A stretch of DNA of 64,000 bases, taken from Roseobacter sinensis. GTDB lineage: Bacteria > Pseudomonadota > Alphaproteobacteria > Rhodobacterales > Rhodobacteraceae. The DNA is taken from NCBI RefSeq assembly GCF_025755255.1, contig NZ_JALIEB010000001.1, forward strand, positions 186,001 to 250,000, read 5' to 3'. Under the pieces are notes generated by a model. It ran no database searches and had not been told where the DNA came from. It worked only from the letters and a program-made list of their open reading frames with translations. The stretch's first letter is position 1; each line of letters opens with the position of its first letter. The translations under genes and the position numbers were made by a program. Shown here piece after piece: positions 1 to 8,093 of the stretch.

Positions 1-1
1 G

Positions 2-184
2 AGCGGGATCGATACGGTGGGCAAGGGGCTGCTGTCGGGTCTTGGGATCGGGCTCTTCCTCGTCAGCCCGTGGATCGCGACATTCTACAGCTTCGGCGCC
101 AAACCGCGCCGCCTCATCCTGATCGACGGCGGATACGCGACGTTCGGCTGCACCGTGATCGGAACGGTCTTGACGTTGTTCTGA
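2..184 (+). CDS. DUF1761-like membrane protein, C-terminal end (partial)
   Basis: The left edge of the window cuts this gene; only the last 60 residues and the stop are present. They form two hydrophobic stretches joined by a short polar segment with FGAKPRR and LIDGGY, which resembles the end of small DUF1761 integral membrane proteins, a family of unknown function. A strong hairpin follows 35 bases after the stop, so the transcript probably ends here. The family call rests on a short piece and is tentative; that it is a membrane protein is clear. Confidence 0.6.
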   Translation, partial: SGIDTVGKGLLSGLGIGLFLVSPWIATFYSFGAKPRRLILIDGGYATFGCTVIGTVLTLF

Positions 185-218
185 GTTGTTCTGAATTGGG
201 GGATTTCAGAAGTCCATG

Positions 219-247
219 AAGGGTTCTGGCGCCAAGCCAGAACCCTT
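219..247 (+). terminator. Rho-independent terminator after the DUF1761-like gene
   Basis: A perfect 12-bp stem (219-230 pairing with 236-247) with a five-base loop is followed by a pyrimidine-rich stretch. It lies just downstream of the stop at 184. Confidence 0.8.
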
Positions 248-374
248 CTTCACCCCACGTGCTTCCTATTCCCACCGCACGTGTCTGAAACTGGTCCTGG
301 CCTTGCTAGCCGGATGTCCAAGAGATACAGGCCACAGCCGAAAATTGCAAATTTTCAGTGTTTTAAATGCGGTC

Positions 375-410
375 CAAAAAAGAAACGCCCCCTTAAGAAA
401 AGGAGGCGTC
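375..410 (-). terminator. Rho-independent terminator of the DUF2853 gene
   Basis: Read on the minus strand, a 10-bp stem with one mismatch (positions 385-394 and 400-409) is followed by a T-rich run over 375-384. It sits 23 bases past the stop of the minus-strand DUF2853 gene. Confidence 0.8.
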
Positions 411-432
411 CGGTCGGTCTCTCGGATCCGGA

Positions 433-774
433 TCAGCTGTAGACAGCTTCCTTTCCGAAATGCTTGGTCAGCATGTAATAGACCACCGCGCGATACTTGT
501 TCCGCTCGGATTTTCCGTAGGTTTCGATCACCGAGTTGATCGCGGCGTCAAGCTCTGGTCCATCGGAGAGGCCCAGCTTCTTGATCAGGAAATTGTTCTT
601 CACGGTCTCGATCTCGCCCGCCTGGCTGGAGGCCACTGTGGCCGCATCGGCATCATAGATCGAGGGCCCGCAGCCGATGGTCACTTTCGTGAGCAGGTCC
701 ATGTCCGGCGACATGCCACATTTGTTCTTCAGATCATCTGCATATTGCGCGATCAAATCGTCCCTTTTGCCCAT
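433..774 (-). CDS. DUF2853 family protein
   Basis: This is a small soluble protein of 113 residues. It begins MGKRDDLIAQYADDLKNKCG and carries the segment TIGCGPSIYDADAATVA, both typical of DUF2853, a family common in alphaproteobacteria with no assigned biochemical role. A longer reading starting at 825 exists, but the start at 774 has GGGAGA about seven bases upstream and matches the usual N-terminus of the family. No signal peptide or membrane segment is visible. It is a single gene with its own terminator, convergent with the preceding membrane protein gene. Confidence 0.85.
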   Translation of the reverse strand: MGKRDDLIAQYADDLKNKCGMSPDMDLLTKVTIGCGPSIYDADAATVASSQAGEIETVKNNFLIKKLGLSDGPELDAAINSVIETYGKSERNKYRAVVYYMLTKHFGKEAVYS

Positions 775-987
775 AAATCTCTCCCAGTTGGCAAGTTTGA
801 CCAGTTCCTCCGGCCTTCGTGCCACAGGTTAACCACTATATTGCTGTTCACAAAAGGAGTTTTTGTAGCGCCAGTTCCCCGGCGCGGCGTCTTGCTGCGG
901 CGATCCTGCACGAGTGCGGTCGCGTGAACCGGACGAGGGCCCCGTCGATGCAGGGCCCTGCTGTCGCGTGGTCGTGAGCCCAGCGCG

Positions 988-1611
988 TCAGGAGATCTGG
1001 TCGATCACCATGTCTTCCGGCACGCTCTGGATACCGGTTTCATCGAACTCGGGCTGGGCTTCAAGCTCTGCCTCAGTCCAGGATGCCAGCTTCAGCGTGC
1101 CGTCCTCGCCGGCCATGCTGAACTCGCTCAGCGGAATCGCCACCGTATACTCACCAAAGCCGAGAAACCCGCCGATACCGATCACGGCCGCCAGCGCATC
1201 ACCCTCACGAACGACATAGTCGATCTCACCGATGACGTCGCCGTTGGCTTCGGCCACATCCATGCCGATCAGATCACCGACGACCATGCCGGACATCTCG
1301 GCTTCGGCATTTGGATCCGGTGTGTCCGTGGCGTAATCGGTTGCCTCCTCCACCGCGTCGGTCGTCGCGGCCACGGCGCCTTCGGCAGTATCTTCAACCG
1401 CCTGCGCTGCATCCGATGCGGCCTCGGTCGTGGCGTCGATAGCGTCTTCGGTCGCCTCGGCTGCATCACCTGCCAGCTCCTGCGTCTCCTGAGCGGCGTT
1501 TTCGACGGCCGTCTCGGCCGTGATCTCTGCCTCGGGCGAAACGGATGTCCCGGCAAGAGCGGTCCCTGCAGTAAGGGCGAGAATGGCGACTGTAGCTTTC
1601 AGATGGGTCAT
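988..1611 (-). CDS. Exported PRC-barrel domain protein with Ala/Glu/Thr-rich linker
   Basis: The 207-residue protein starts with a Sec signal peptide (MTHLKATVAILALTAGTALA). A highly acidic, Ala/Thr/Glu-rich low-complexity region follows from about residue 25 to 105. A C-terminal PRC-barrel-like domain holds the segments VVGDLIGMDVAEANGDVIGE and VIGIGGFLGFGEYTVAIPL. Such proteins are widespread and periplasmic in alphaproteobacteria, often linked to envelope stress, but no precise role can be given. The start at 1611 is preceded by GGAGGT at ideal spacing; an upstream in-frame start at 1698 would bury the signal peptide. It is probably monocistronic. Confidence 0.8.
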   Translation of the reverse strand: MTHLKATVAILALTAGTALAGTSVSPEAEITAETAVENAAQETQELAGDAAEATEDAIDATTEAASDAAQAVEDTAEGAVAATTDAVEEATDYATDTPDPNAEAEMSGMVVGDLIGMDVAEANGDVIGEIDYVVREGDALAAVIGIGGFLGFGEYTVAIPLSEFSMAGEDGTLKLASWTEAELEAQPEFDETGIQSVPEDMVIDQIS

Positions 1612-1715
1612 GGTTACCTCCATTTGGGTTACGTGCAGGCAACACCCTCGGGCCGCAAATCGTTCCACCCGCCAGTCCGAAAAAGGACGTAAAACCAAAA
1701 ATTTAGTGAATTGAA

Positions 1716-1749
1716 CAAAAACGCCGCCTCCGCGGGAACGGAGACGGCG
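1716..1749 (-). terminator. Rho-independent terminator of ahcY
   Basis: On the minus strand an 11-bp GC-rich stem (1739-1749 with 1722-1732, one wobble pair) is followed by a run of T residues at 1717-1721. It lies 27 bases past the ahcY stop. Confidence 0.85.
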
Positions 1750-1775
1750 CGTCAGGCGTTTTCGCCAGTTGCGGC

Positions 1776-3164
1776 TCAGTAGCGATAATGCTCGGACTTG
1801 AACGGGCCTTCAGGCGCCACACCGATATAGGCCGCCTGCTCCGGGTTCAGCGTGCTCAGCTTCACGCCGATTCGGTCGAGGTGCAGGCGGGCCACTTTCT
1901 CATCGAGGTGCTTCGGCAGGATGTAGACCTCGTTCTTGTATTGATCGCCCTTGGTCCAGAGTTCGATCTGCGCCAGCACCTGGTTCGTGAAAGAGGCGGA
2001 CATCACGAAGGACGGGTGGCCCGTCGCGTTCCCGAGGTTCAGCAAACGACCTTCGGAGAGCAGGATCAGACGGTTGCCGTTCGGCATCTCGATCATGTCC
2101 ACCTGCTCTTTGATATTGGTCCACTTGTGGTTCTTGAGGGCGGCGACCTGAATTTCGTTGTCGAAGTGGCCGATGTTGCCGACGATGGCCATGTCCTTCA
2201 TCTCGCGCATGTGCTCGATGCGGATCACGTCCTTGTTGCCGGTCGTCGTGATGAAGATATCGGCGGTGGAAACCACATCTTCGAGCAGCACGACCTCGAA
2301 GCCGTCCATGGCCGCCTGCAGCGCGCAGATCGGGTCAATCTCGGTGATCTTCACCCGCGCACCGGCGCCGCGCAGCGAGGCGGCGGAGCCTTTGCCCACA
2401 TCGCCGTAGCCCATAACGACGGCAACCTTGCCGGCCATCATCGTATCGGTCGCGCGGCGGATCCCGTCGACCAGCGATTCCTTGCAGCCATACTTGTTGT
2501 CGAACTTCGACTTGGTGACCGAGTCGTTCACGTTGATCGCGGGGAAGGGCAGCTGGCCCTGCTTCACCAGATCATAGAGGCGATGCACGCCGGTCGTTGT
2601 CTCCTCCGAGACACCGATGATCTGATCGCGGGTCTTGGTGAACCAGCCAGGCGACTCGGCCATGCGTTTCTGGATCTGAGCCTTGATCACGGTTTCTTCT
2701 TCGGAGCTGGGGACAGGGATGATCTCTTCCCCGGCCTCCGCGCGCGCGCCGAGCAGCACGTAAAGCGTCGCGTCGCCACCATCATCGAGGATCAGGTTGG
2801 GGCCGTCCTCGAACAGGAAGGATTTGTCGAGGTAGTCCCAGTGCTCTTCGAGCGACTGGCCCTTGACCGCAAAGACAGGTGTGCCGCCTGCGGCGATCGC
2901 GGCGGCCGCATGGTCCTGGGTGGAAAAGATGTTGCACGACGCCCAGCGCACCTCCGCGCCCAGCGCCACCAGTGTCTCGATCAACACCGCGGTCTGGATC
3001 GTCATGTGCAGCGAACCGACGATCCGCGCACCCTTGAGCGGCTTGCTCTCGCCGTATTCGTCGCGCAGCGCCATCAGCCCTGGCATTTCGGTTTCGGCGA
3101 TGTCGAGCTCCTTGCGGCCATAGTCCGCAAGCGAGATGTCTTTCACGATGTAGTCGGTGGCCAT
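1776..3164 (-). CDS. ahcY: Adenosylhomocysteinase (S-adenosyl-L-homocysteine hydrolase)
   Basis: This NAD-dependent cytosolic enzyme splits S-adenosylhomocysteine into adenosine and homocysteine, removing the inhibitor left by methyltransferases. The 462-residue protein matches the family in length. It shows the substrate-domain segment [17 protein letters not shown], the NAD-binding glycine motif [20 protein letters not shown] and the C-terminal segment ending KSEHYRY. Two ATG codons six bases apart are possible; AGAGGA is spaced correctly for the inner one at 3164 and too close to the outer one at 3170. It has its own terminator. The leader upstream shows no SAH riboswitch that I could recognise. 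Confidence 0.97.
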   Translation of the reverse strand: MATDYIVKDISLADYGRKELDIAETEMPGLMALRDEYGESKPLKGARIVGSLHMTIQTAVLIETLVALGAEVRWASCNIFSTQDHAAAAIAAGGTPVFAVKGQSLEEHWDYLDKSFLFEDGPNLILDDGGDATLYVLLGARAEAGEEIIPVPSSEEETVIKAQIQKRMAESPGWFTKTRDQIIGVSEETTTGVHRLYDLVKQGQLPFPAINVNDSVTKSKFDNKYGCKESLVDGIRRATDTMMAGKVAVVMGYGDVGKGSAASLRGAGARVKITEIDPICALQAAMDGFEVVLLEDVVSTADIFITTTGNKDVIRIEHMREMKDMAIVGNIGHFDNEIQVAALKNHKWTNIKEQVDMIEMPNGNRLILLSEGRLLNLGNATGHPSFVMSASFTNQVLAQIELWTKGDQYKNEVYILPKHLDEKVARLHLDRIGVKLSTLNPEQAAYIGVAPEGPFKSEHYRY

Positions 3165-3343
3165 CTGCATGTCCTCTTCAACCGGGGGTTCGGTGTGTTC
3201 AACTCATAGTTTGACCGGGGGCATAGCACTCCACCGGAAGGCCAGCAATCCCCTGTATTTTCGTTGGAAAACACTCTGTTTACTTTTGAAATCTGTTTGT
3301 CAAATGGTAGTCTCCTTTGGGGATTTTTTAGAAGGGTACATAG

Positions 3344-3988
3344 ATGAGAGTCGTTTCATTACTCAAAACCATCGCGTTTTCCGCCGGCCTTGCGCTGGCC
3401 GCAACAGCCTCGCAGGCGGCCACTGTGGCAACGTTCAGCTCAGGCGGGACCGTCACCTCGGCGACCAATGGCACGGGCTATGCCGCGCAAGGCACCTTCA
3501 CGGGTCAGTTCCTCGATCCGGGGCTGAATCCGTTTGCCAAGGACAATTACCGCCTGAATGCGACACTGACCGTGAACAGCGTGACGGTGTTCTCGGGCGT
3601 CGAGACCGCCCAGAACAGCACGATTTTCGAACTGCGGCCGCTGATTTTTGCAGGGGTGGTCTCGCTGGAGCCCAGCTTCGTCCCGGCGGTGCCCGGCATC
3701 CTGGCCGTTGTCTCTGCCAACACGGGTGCCATCACGCCGGTTGGCGGCGGGATCTTCTCCTCCTTTTCGAGCACGGGGCCGATCCCGCAACCGGGCGGCT
3801 TCACCGAGAGTTTCTCGGGCTATGTGGGCGATGTCATGAGCCCGATCTTCAACAGCCAGCCGATGACCTACAGCCTGTCGGTCGACATCGAGCGTGTGGC
3901 GCCGGTTCCGCTGCCTGCGACACTGCCGATGCTGGCGCTCGCGGGCCTTGGGCTTGGCGCCATCGCACGGCGCCGCAAGACCGGCTGA
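3344..3988 (+). CDS. VPLPA-CTERM sorting domain-containing exported protein
   Basis: The 214-residue protein has an N-terminal signal peptide (about residues 1-26). Its C-terminal tripartite signal consists of the motif VPLPA, a hydrophobic helix (LPMLALAGLGLGAIA) and an arginine-rich tail (RRRKTG). This is the VPLPA-CTERM signal, a rhodobacterial variant of PEP-CTERM that is recognised by a dedicated exosortase. The central part is rich in Gly, Ser, Thr and Val and has no catalytic motif that I recognise. It is probably a surface or matrix protein. The sorting enzyme is not in this window. AGAAGGG precedes the start. Confidence 0.85.
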   Translation: MRVVSLLKTIAFSAGLALAATASQAATVATFSSGGTVTSATNGTGYAAQGTFTGQFLDPGLNPFAKDNYRLNATLTVNSVTVFSGVETAQNSTIFELRPLIFAGVVSLEPSFVPAVPGILAVVSANTGAITPVGGGIFSSFSSTGPIPQPGGFTESFSGYVGDVMSPIFNSQPMTYSLSVDIERVAPVPLPATLPMLALAGLGLGAIARRRKTG

Positions 3989-4020
3989 GACCGGAACGGT
4001 CACACGACAGGGACCGAGCC

Positions 4021-4039
4021 CCGGGTGGCCCGGTTTTTT
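4021..4039 (+). terminator. Rho-independent terminator after the VPLPA-CTERM gene
   Basis: A compact 5-bp GC stem with a three-base loop (4021-4033) is followed by six T residues (4034-4039), 32 bases past the stop at 3988. It also limits how far upstream the next gene can start. Confidence 0.75.
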
Positions 4040-4085
4040 CATGCGCGCTCTTGCCGATCCGGCGATGGGGCGGCACAACACGAGG

Positions 4086-4691
4086 ATGGCCCGAACCCAG
4101 AAATCTCGCCGTGCGTGGCAGCGGATGCTGTCGGGACGGCGCCTCGATCTGCTCGACCCAACGCCGGTGGATATCGAGATCGAAGACATTGCCCATGGGC
4201 TCGCCTTCGTGGCGCGCTGGAACGGGCAGACACGGGGAGAGCATGCCTATTCCGTCGCCGAGCACTCGCTGCTGGTCGAGACGTTGTTCGGGCGGATCGC
4301 GCCAAAGGCCCCCGCCAGATGGCGCCTCGCCGCGCTTCTGCACGATGCGCCCGAGTATGTGATCGGCGATATGATCTCACCCGTGAAGGCAGCCGTCGGG
4401 CCGGGCTATGAGGCGCTGGACGAACGGCTGGCCGCTGCGGTGCATCTGCGGTTCGGACTGCCCGCCGCGATCCCGCAGCAGATCAAGCGGCAGATCAAGA
4501 AAGCCGACAAGATCAGCGCCTGGATGGAGGCCACGCAGATTGCCGGCTTCTCCGAGACAGAGGCCAGCAGGTTCTTTGGCACACCGGACCCGCAGGTGAC
4601 CGAAACCCTGCAGATCGTGCTGCGCCCGCCGCTGGAGACGAGGCGCGCCTTCACCCAGCGCCACGCAGCACTTCTGAAGGAGATGGGATGA
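4086..4691 (+). CDS. HD-domain hydrolase, YfbR-like
   Basis: About 201 residues carrying a metal-dependent HD phosphohydrolase domain. The metal ligands are visible as H in GEHAYSVAEHS, the HD pair in LLHDAPEYVIGD and a later D in KKADKISAW. The family includes the 5'-deoxynucleotidase YfbR, so nucleotide hydrolysis is the likely activity, but the substrate is inferred. The start is uncertain: ATG codons at 4041, 4065 and 4086 are all in frame. The first is directly after the terminator of the previous gene; the last fits similar proteins best. The stop overlaps the next gene by four bases (ATGA), so the two are translationally coupled. Confidence 0.82.
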   Translation: MARTQKSRRAWQRMLSGRRLDLLDPTPVDIEIEDIAHGLAFVARWNGQTRGEHAYSVAEHSLLVETLFGRIAPKAPARWRLAALLHDAPEYVIGDMISPVKAAVGPGYEALDERLAAAVHLRFGLPAAIPQQIKRQIKKADKISAWMEATQIAGFSETEASRFFGTPDPQVTETLQIVLRPPLETRRAFTQRHAALLKEMG

Positions 4692-5173
4692 TCCAGGTCC
4701 GCCCCGCCATGACGCTCGATTGCGCTTCCATGGCGCAGCTTCTCAACGAGATCATCCAGATCGGCGGCACAACGGCTCTGACCCGGCCCGTCACCGGCAC
4801 CGACCTTGCCGAATGGATGCAGGATGAGCCGGATCGGTCCGCCTGGCATGTGGCGGTGAACGCGGAAGAAGCGGTGGTCGGCTTTCAGTGGATCGCGCCG
4901 AACGCGAGCCTTCCGGAGGGTGCGGCGGATATCGCCACATTCGTGCAGGTGGGGCAGACCGGCCTGGGCATCGGCTCGGCGCTCTTTGCCGCCACGGCGA
5001 AGGCCGCAAAACTGCTGGGCTACAGATGGATCAACGCAACCATCCGCGCCGACAACACAGGCGGCCTGACCTATTATCAGAGCCGCGGTTTCCGCGATTG
5101 GCGGTTCGACGAAGATGTGACCCTCGAAAGCGGGCAGCGTGTCGACAAGATCAGCAAGCGCTATGATCTTTGA
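4688..5173 (+). CDS. GNAT family N-acetyltransferase
   Basis: A 161-residue single-domain GNAT acyltransferase. The central acetyl-CoA loop is visible as QTGLGIGSALFAATAKAAKLLG, and the late strand-helix region as NTGGLTYYQSRGF. GNAT enzymes transfer an acetyl group from acetyl-CoA to an amine; the acceptor cannot be told from sequence. The start ATG overlaps the HD hydrolase stop in an ATGA junction, which suggests a two-gene operon. The operon ends at the long hairpin at 5177-5258, convergent with regA. Confidence 0.85.
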   Translation: MIQVRPAMTLDCASMAQLLNEIIQIGGTTALTRPVTGTDLAEWMQDEPDRSAWHVAVNAEEAVVGFQWIAPNASLPEGAADIATFVQVGQTGLGIGSALFAATAKAAKLLGYRWINATIRADNTGGLTYYQSRGFRDWRFDEDVTLESGQRVDKISKRYDL

Positions 5174-5176
5174 GAC

Positions 5177-5258
5177 AGGGGTGGCCTGAAAGCCCACCCC
5201 ACCTGCCAGCACGACCGGTCGGATCCGGCGGGTGGGGTGGGCTTTCAGGCCACCCCTT
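5177..5258. terminator. Long inverted repeat between convergent genes, probable bidirectional terminator
   Basis: Two arms of about 31 bases (5177-5207 and 5227-5257) are inverted copies with a single internal T/C difference (a G-U pair in RNA), separated by a 19-base loop. The hairpin fills the gap between the GNAT gene and regA. It has no clear T-tract on either side, and its arms are much longer than in an ordinary terminator. Confidence 0.65.
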
Positions 5259-5268
5259 GCCAAACTGT

Positions 5269-5823
5269 CTATCGCGGCGAGCGTTTCGCGAGGATACGCT
5301 GGAGTGTGCGCCGATGCATGTTCAGCCGCCGCGCCGTTTCGCTGACATTTCGATCGCAAAGCTCGAAGACCCGCTGGATGTGTTCCCAGCGCACGCGGTC
5401 CGCGCTCATCGGGTTTTCGGGCGGCGGCGGCAGGTCGTCCCCCCGCGCAAGCAGCGCGTTCACGATATCCGCCGCGTCAGCTGGCTTTGAAAGATAGTCG
5501 GTCGCTCCGATCTTCACCGCAGCCACAGCAGTTGCAATGGCACCATATCCCGTCAACACCACGACGCGGACGTCGGAGCGTTTCTCGCGCAGCACCTCAA
5601 CCACATCCAGACCATTGCCGTCCTCAAGGCGCAGATCGACCACCGCATAGGCCGGCGGCCGCGCCGTTGCAATCGCCGTGCCGGCCGCTACCGAATCCGC
5701 CATCTCGACGGCAAAACCCCGTTTTTCCATGGCCTTCGCTAGGCGCCGCAGGAAGGGCTCGTCGTCATCGACCAGCAACAAACTGTTGTCGTCGTCCGGG
5801 TTCAGCTGCACAGCATCTTGCAT
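5269..5823 (-). CDS. regA: Redox response regulator RegA/PrrA (ActR family)
   Basis: The 184-residue protein has an N-terminal receiver domain with the acidic pocket DDDE (residues 19-22), the phospho-acceptor Asp63 in VVDLRLEDGNGLDVVE and a conserved Lys in YLSKPAD. The C-terminus is a Fis-type helix-turn-helix (NVSETARRLNMHRRTLQRIL). This length and near-invariant HTH are the signature of RegA/PrrA/ActR, the global redox regulator of photosynthesis, respiration, carbon and nitrogen fixation genes in Rhodobacteraceae. Its kinase regB lies 0.8 kb away on the opposite strand with senC between them, the classical arrangement. Confidence 0.95.
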   Translation of the reverse strand: MQDAVQLNPDDDNSLLLVDDDEPFLRRLAKAMEKRGFAVEMADSVAAGTAIATARPPAYAVVDLRLEDGNGLDVVEVLREKRSDVRVVVLTGYGAIATAVAAVKIGATDYLSKPADAADIVNALLARGDDLPPPPENPMSADRVRWEHIQRVFELCDRNVSETARRLNMHRRTLQRILAKRSPR

Positions 5824-5908
5824 GGGGCGTCTTTCTTAGAACGTGTCCTTTGCCCCACCTATATGTGGCAGTCCGGTACCGTCGTCAAACGCTGCGACAG
5901 TTTGCGCC

Positions 5909-6526
5909 TCAGGCGTTTTCGGCAAAACAGGCGACCGTGTCCGCGATGTCCTGTGCGGTTGCTTCGCGGCGGAAGAACTCGACAAACCCGTGCTCGGGCA
6001 GCACGAGGTAGCTGAAGGTCGAGTGATCGACGAGATAGAAATCGTCCCCGCTGTCATGCGCCTTGTAATAGGTCCGGTAGGCTTCACTTGCCGCCTTGAC
6101 CTGCTCGGGAGAGCCAGTGAGCCCGATCATCCGCTCGTGCAGGTTTGCTGCGAAGTCTCCGACAACATCCGGCGTGTCCCGCTTGGGATCGACGGAGATG
6201 AAAACCGGCGTTGTCGAGATGTTGCGCTCCGCGAGCATATCGACCGCAACTGCGTTCCGCGCGGCATCGATCGGGCAGACATCGGGACAGAAGGTGTAGC
6301 CGAAATAGATCAGCGTGGGTTCGGTGATGACATCCTGGTCCGTCACCGTCTCGCCTGCGGCATTGACCAGCTCGAATGGCCCGCCAATGCTTGCCGCACC
6401 CCCGGCGATCTGGCTCGCGCGGCACTGCGCGAAGCTGTCACCCCCATCGCGCGGCTGGGTGGCGAACCAGATGCCCCCGAGAAGACCCACAATGGCGATG
6501 GCGGCAAGGGCTGCGATGTTGCGCAT
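5909..6526 (-). CDS. senC: SCO1/SenC family copper chaperone
   Basis: A 205-residue protein with one N-terminal membrane anchor (about residues 5-22) and a periplasmic thioredoxin-like domain. Copper ligands are visible as Cys80 and Cys84 in FCPDVCP and His168 in VDHSTF. SenC/PrrC delivers copper to the CuA or CuB site of cytochrome oxidase; in Rhodobacter it also influences the RegB/RegA redox signal. The start at 6526 has AGGAG 11 bases upstream; a longer start at 6568 would add an unlikely polar extension before the anchor. It lies between regA (same strand) and divergent regB. Confidence 0.93.
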   Translation of the reverse strand: MRNIAALAAIAIVGLLGGIWFATQPRDGGDSFAQCRASQIAGGAASIGGPFELVNAAGETVTDQDVITEPTLIYFGYTFCPDVCPIDAARNAVAVDMLAERNISTTPVFISVDPKRDTPDVVGDFAANLHERMIGLTGSPEQVKAASEAYRTYYKAHDSGDDFYLVDHSTFSYLVLPEHGFVEFFRREATAQDIADTVACFAENA

Positions 6527-6621
6527 GGGTGTCGCGTCTCCTGATTTGTTATAGGGTGGTTTTATCACTTCGCAGTCCTACCGTCCTGCGACATCTGTGC
6601 AACTCAACATGTGGTGAGCCG

Positions 6622-8010
6622 ATGCCCGAGAGCACCGTCAGCCCCTTCAGCGGTCGTACGCGCGCCAACTGGATCCGGCTGCGCACCATGATCCTGCTGC
6701 GGTGGTTTGCGATCGCCGGCCAACTGACGGCGATCACCGTGGCGCAGCACTGGTATGGCCTGCAGCTGGAGCTGGGGTTGTGCTACCTCGCCATTGGCGC
6801 ATCGGTGATCGCCAACCTCGTCGCGATTTTCGTCTTCCCCGAGAACAAACGGCTGAGCGAGGTCGAGAACATGCTCATGGTGCTGTTCGACCTGCTTCAG
6901 CTCAGCGTTCTGCTGTTTCTGACCGGCGGACTGCACAATCCCTTTGCGCTGCTCATGTTGGGGCCGGTGACGATCTCGGCGGCAGTGCTCACGCTCAGAT
7001 CGACAGTTCTTCTGGGCAGCACGGCGATCCTGATGGTATCGATCCTGTCACAGTTCCACCTGCCGCTGCGCACCGAGGCCGGGCTGATTCTGGAGTTCCC
7101 GCAGCTTTTCGTCTTTGGCAACTGGATCGCGCTGATCATCGCGATTGTCTTTATCAGTGCCTATTCCGTCCGGGTCACATCCGAGATCAACTCCATGTCC
7201 GACGCACTCGCCGCCACCCAGATGGCTCTGGCGCGCGAGCAGAAACTGACCGACCTCGGCGGCGTGGTGGCCGCAGCCGCGCATGAGCTGGGCACGCCGC
7301 TCGCGACCATCAAGCTGGCCAGCGGCGAGCTGATCGAAGAGCTGGCCGACCGACCAGAGCTGCGCGAAGACGCCGTGCTCATCCGCGAGCAGGCAGATCG
7401 CTGCCGCGACATCCTGCGCAACATGGGCCGGGCCGGCAAAGACGATCTGCACATGCGCCAGGCGCCGCTGATGGCCGTCGTGGAAGAGGCTGCCGAGCCG
7501 CATATGGCGCGCGGCAAGACCGTTCATTTCCACCATCTGGAAAACCCCAAGCAGCAACCCGATATCCTGCGCAAGCCCGAGATCATTCACGGGCTGCGCA
7601 ATCTCATCCAGAACGCCGTCGACTTTGCCGAACTGGACGTCTGGATCGAAGCGGGCTGGACCGAAACCGAAGTGTCGCTGCGGATCATGGACGACGGCCG
7701 CGGCTTTCCGCCTCACCTGCTGGGGCGCATCGGCGATCCCTTCATGCGCCGCCGCCCCGGCAATCCGGAACGGCGTCTGCGCCCCGGTTACGAAGGCATG
7801 GGCCTCGGTCTTTTCATCGCGAAGACCCTACTGGAACGCTCGGGCGCCGAGTTGCGCTTTGCCAACGGTCGCGACCCGGCGGTGCCGTCCGAAGGGTCAC
7901 ACTCCGACCTCGGTGCGATTGTCGAGGTGACTTGGGCACGCGACCGGATTGATGTCAAAGCTGTCGATCAGAGCCGTGTGCTGGGCGAGAATCGCCCCAT
8001 CACAGCGTGA
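6622..8010 (+). CDS. regB: Redox sensor histidine kinase RegB/PrrB
   Basis: The 462-residue kinase has six N-terminal transmembrane helices. The quinone-sensing loop GGLHNPF is at residues 102-108 and the H-box His221 sits in AAAAHELGTPLA. A redox-active cysteine, Cys261, lies in the dimerisation helix. The ATPase domain has N-box NLIQNAVDFA, DDGRGF and GMGLGLFIA. These match RegB of Rhodobacter, where quinone status and cysteine oxidation turn off autophosphorylation. It phosphorylates RegA, encoded nearby. The start was chosen at the ATG at 6622, which gives the family length; a longer in-frame reading would overlap senC. Confidence 0.95.
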   Translation: MPESTVSPFSGRTRANWIRLRTMILLRWFAIAGQLTAITVAQHWYGLQLELGLCYLAIGASVIANLVAIFVFPENKRLSEVENMLMVLFDLLQLSVLLFLTGGLHNPFALLMLGPVTISAAVLTLRSTVLLGSTAILMVSILSQFHLPLRTEAGLILEFPQLFVFGNWIALIIAIVFISAYSVRVTSEINSMSDALAATQMALAREQKLTDLGGVVAAAAHELGTPLATIKLASGELIEELADRPELREDAVLIREQADRCRDILRNMGRAGKDDLHMRQAPLMAVVEEAAEPHMARGKTVHFHHLENPKQQPDILRKPEIIHGLRNLIQNAVDFAELDVWIEAGWTETEVSLRIMDDGRGFPPHLLGRIGDPFMRRRPGNPERRLRPGYEGMGLGLFIAKTLLERSGAELRFANGRDPAVPSEGSHSDLGAIVEVTWARDRIDVKAVDQSRVLGENRPITA

Positions 8011-8023
8011 GTCGCCCGGCCCG

Positions 8024-8038
8024 TTAACCAGCCATTAA
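8024..8038. promoter_or_regulatory. CtrA-type binding site (TTAA-N7-TTAA) upstream of the DivL-like gene
   Basis: Two TTAA half-sites at 8024-8027 and 8035-8038 are separated by exactly seven bases, the full recognition pattern of the response regulator CtrA. The site is 56 bases before the chosen start of the PAS-domain gene and 14 bases after the regB stop. It matches the motif exactly; binding is inferred. Confidence 0.65.
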
Positions 8039-8093
8039 CCAGCGTACGCAGATATTGAGCGGGTCTTCACTTCACGTAAGGATCCGCAGGCTC

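Noticed and set aside
1788-3209. Long open frame (473 codons) antisense to ahcY
   Set aside because: ahcY on the opposite strand is a certain gene. The antisense translation has no family motif and is explained by GC-rich codon bias.
3165-3343. SAH or SAM riboswitch in the ahcY leader
   Set aside because: The leader contains a short GC-rich pairing, but I could not match the conserved core of SAH, SAM-II or SAM-SAH riboswitches. A covariance-model search would settle it.
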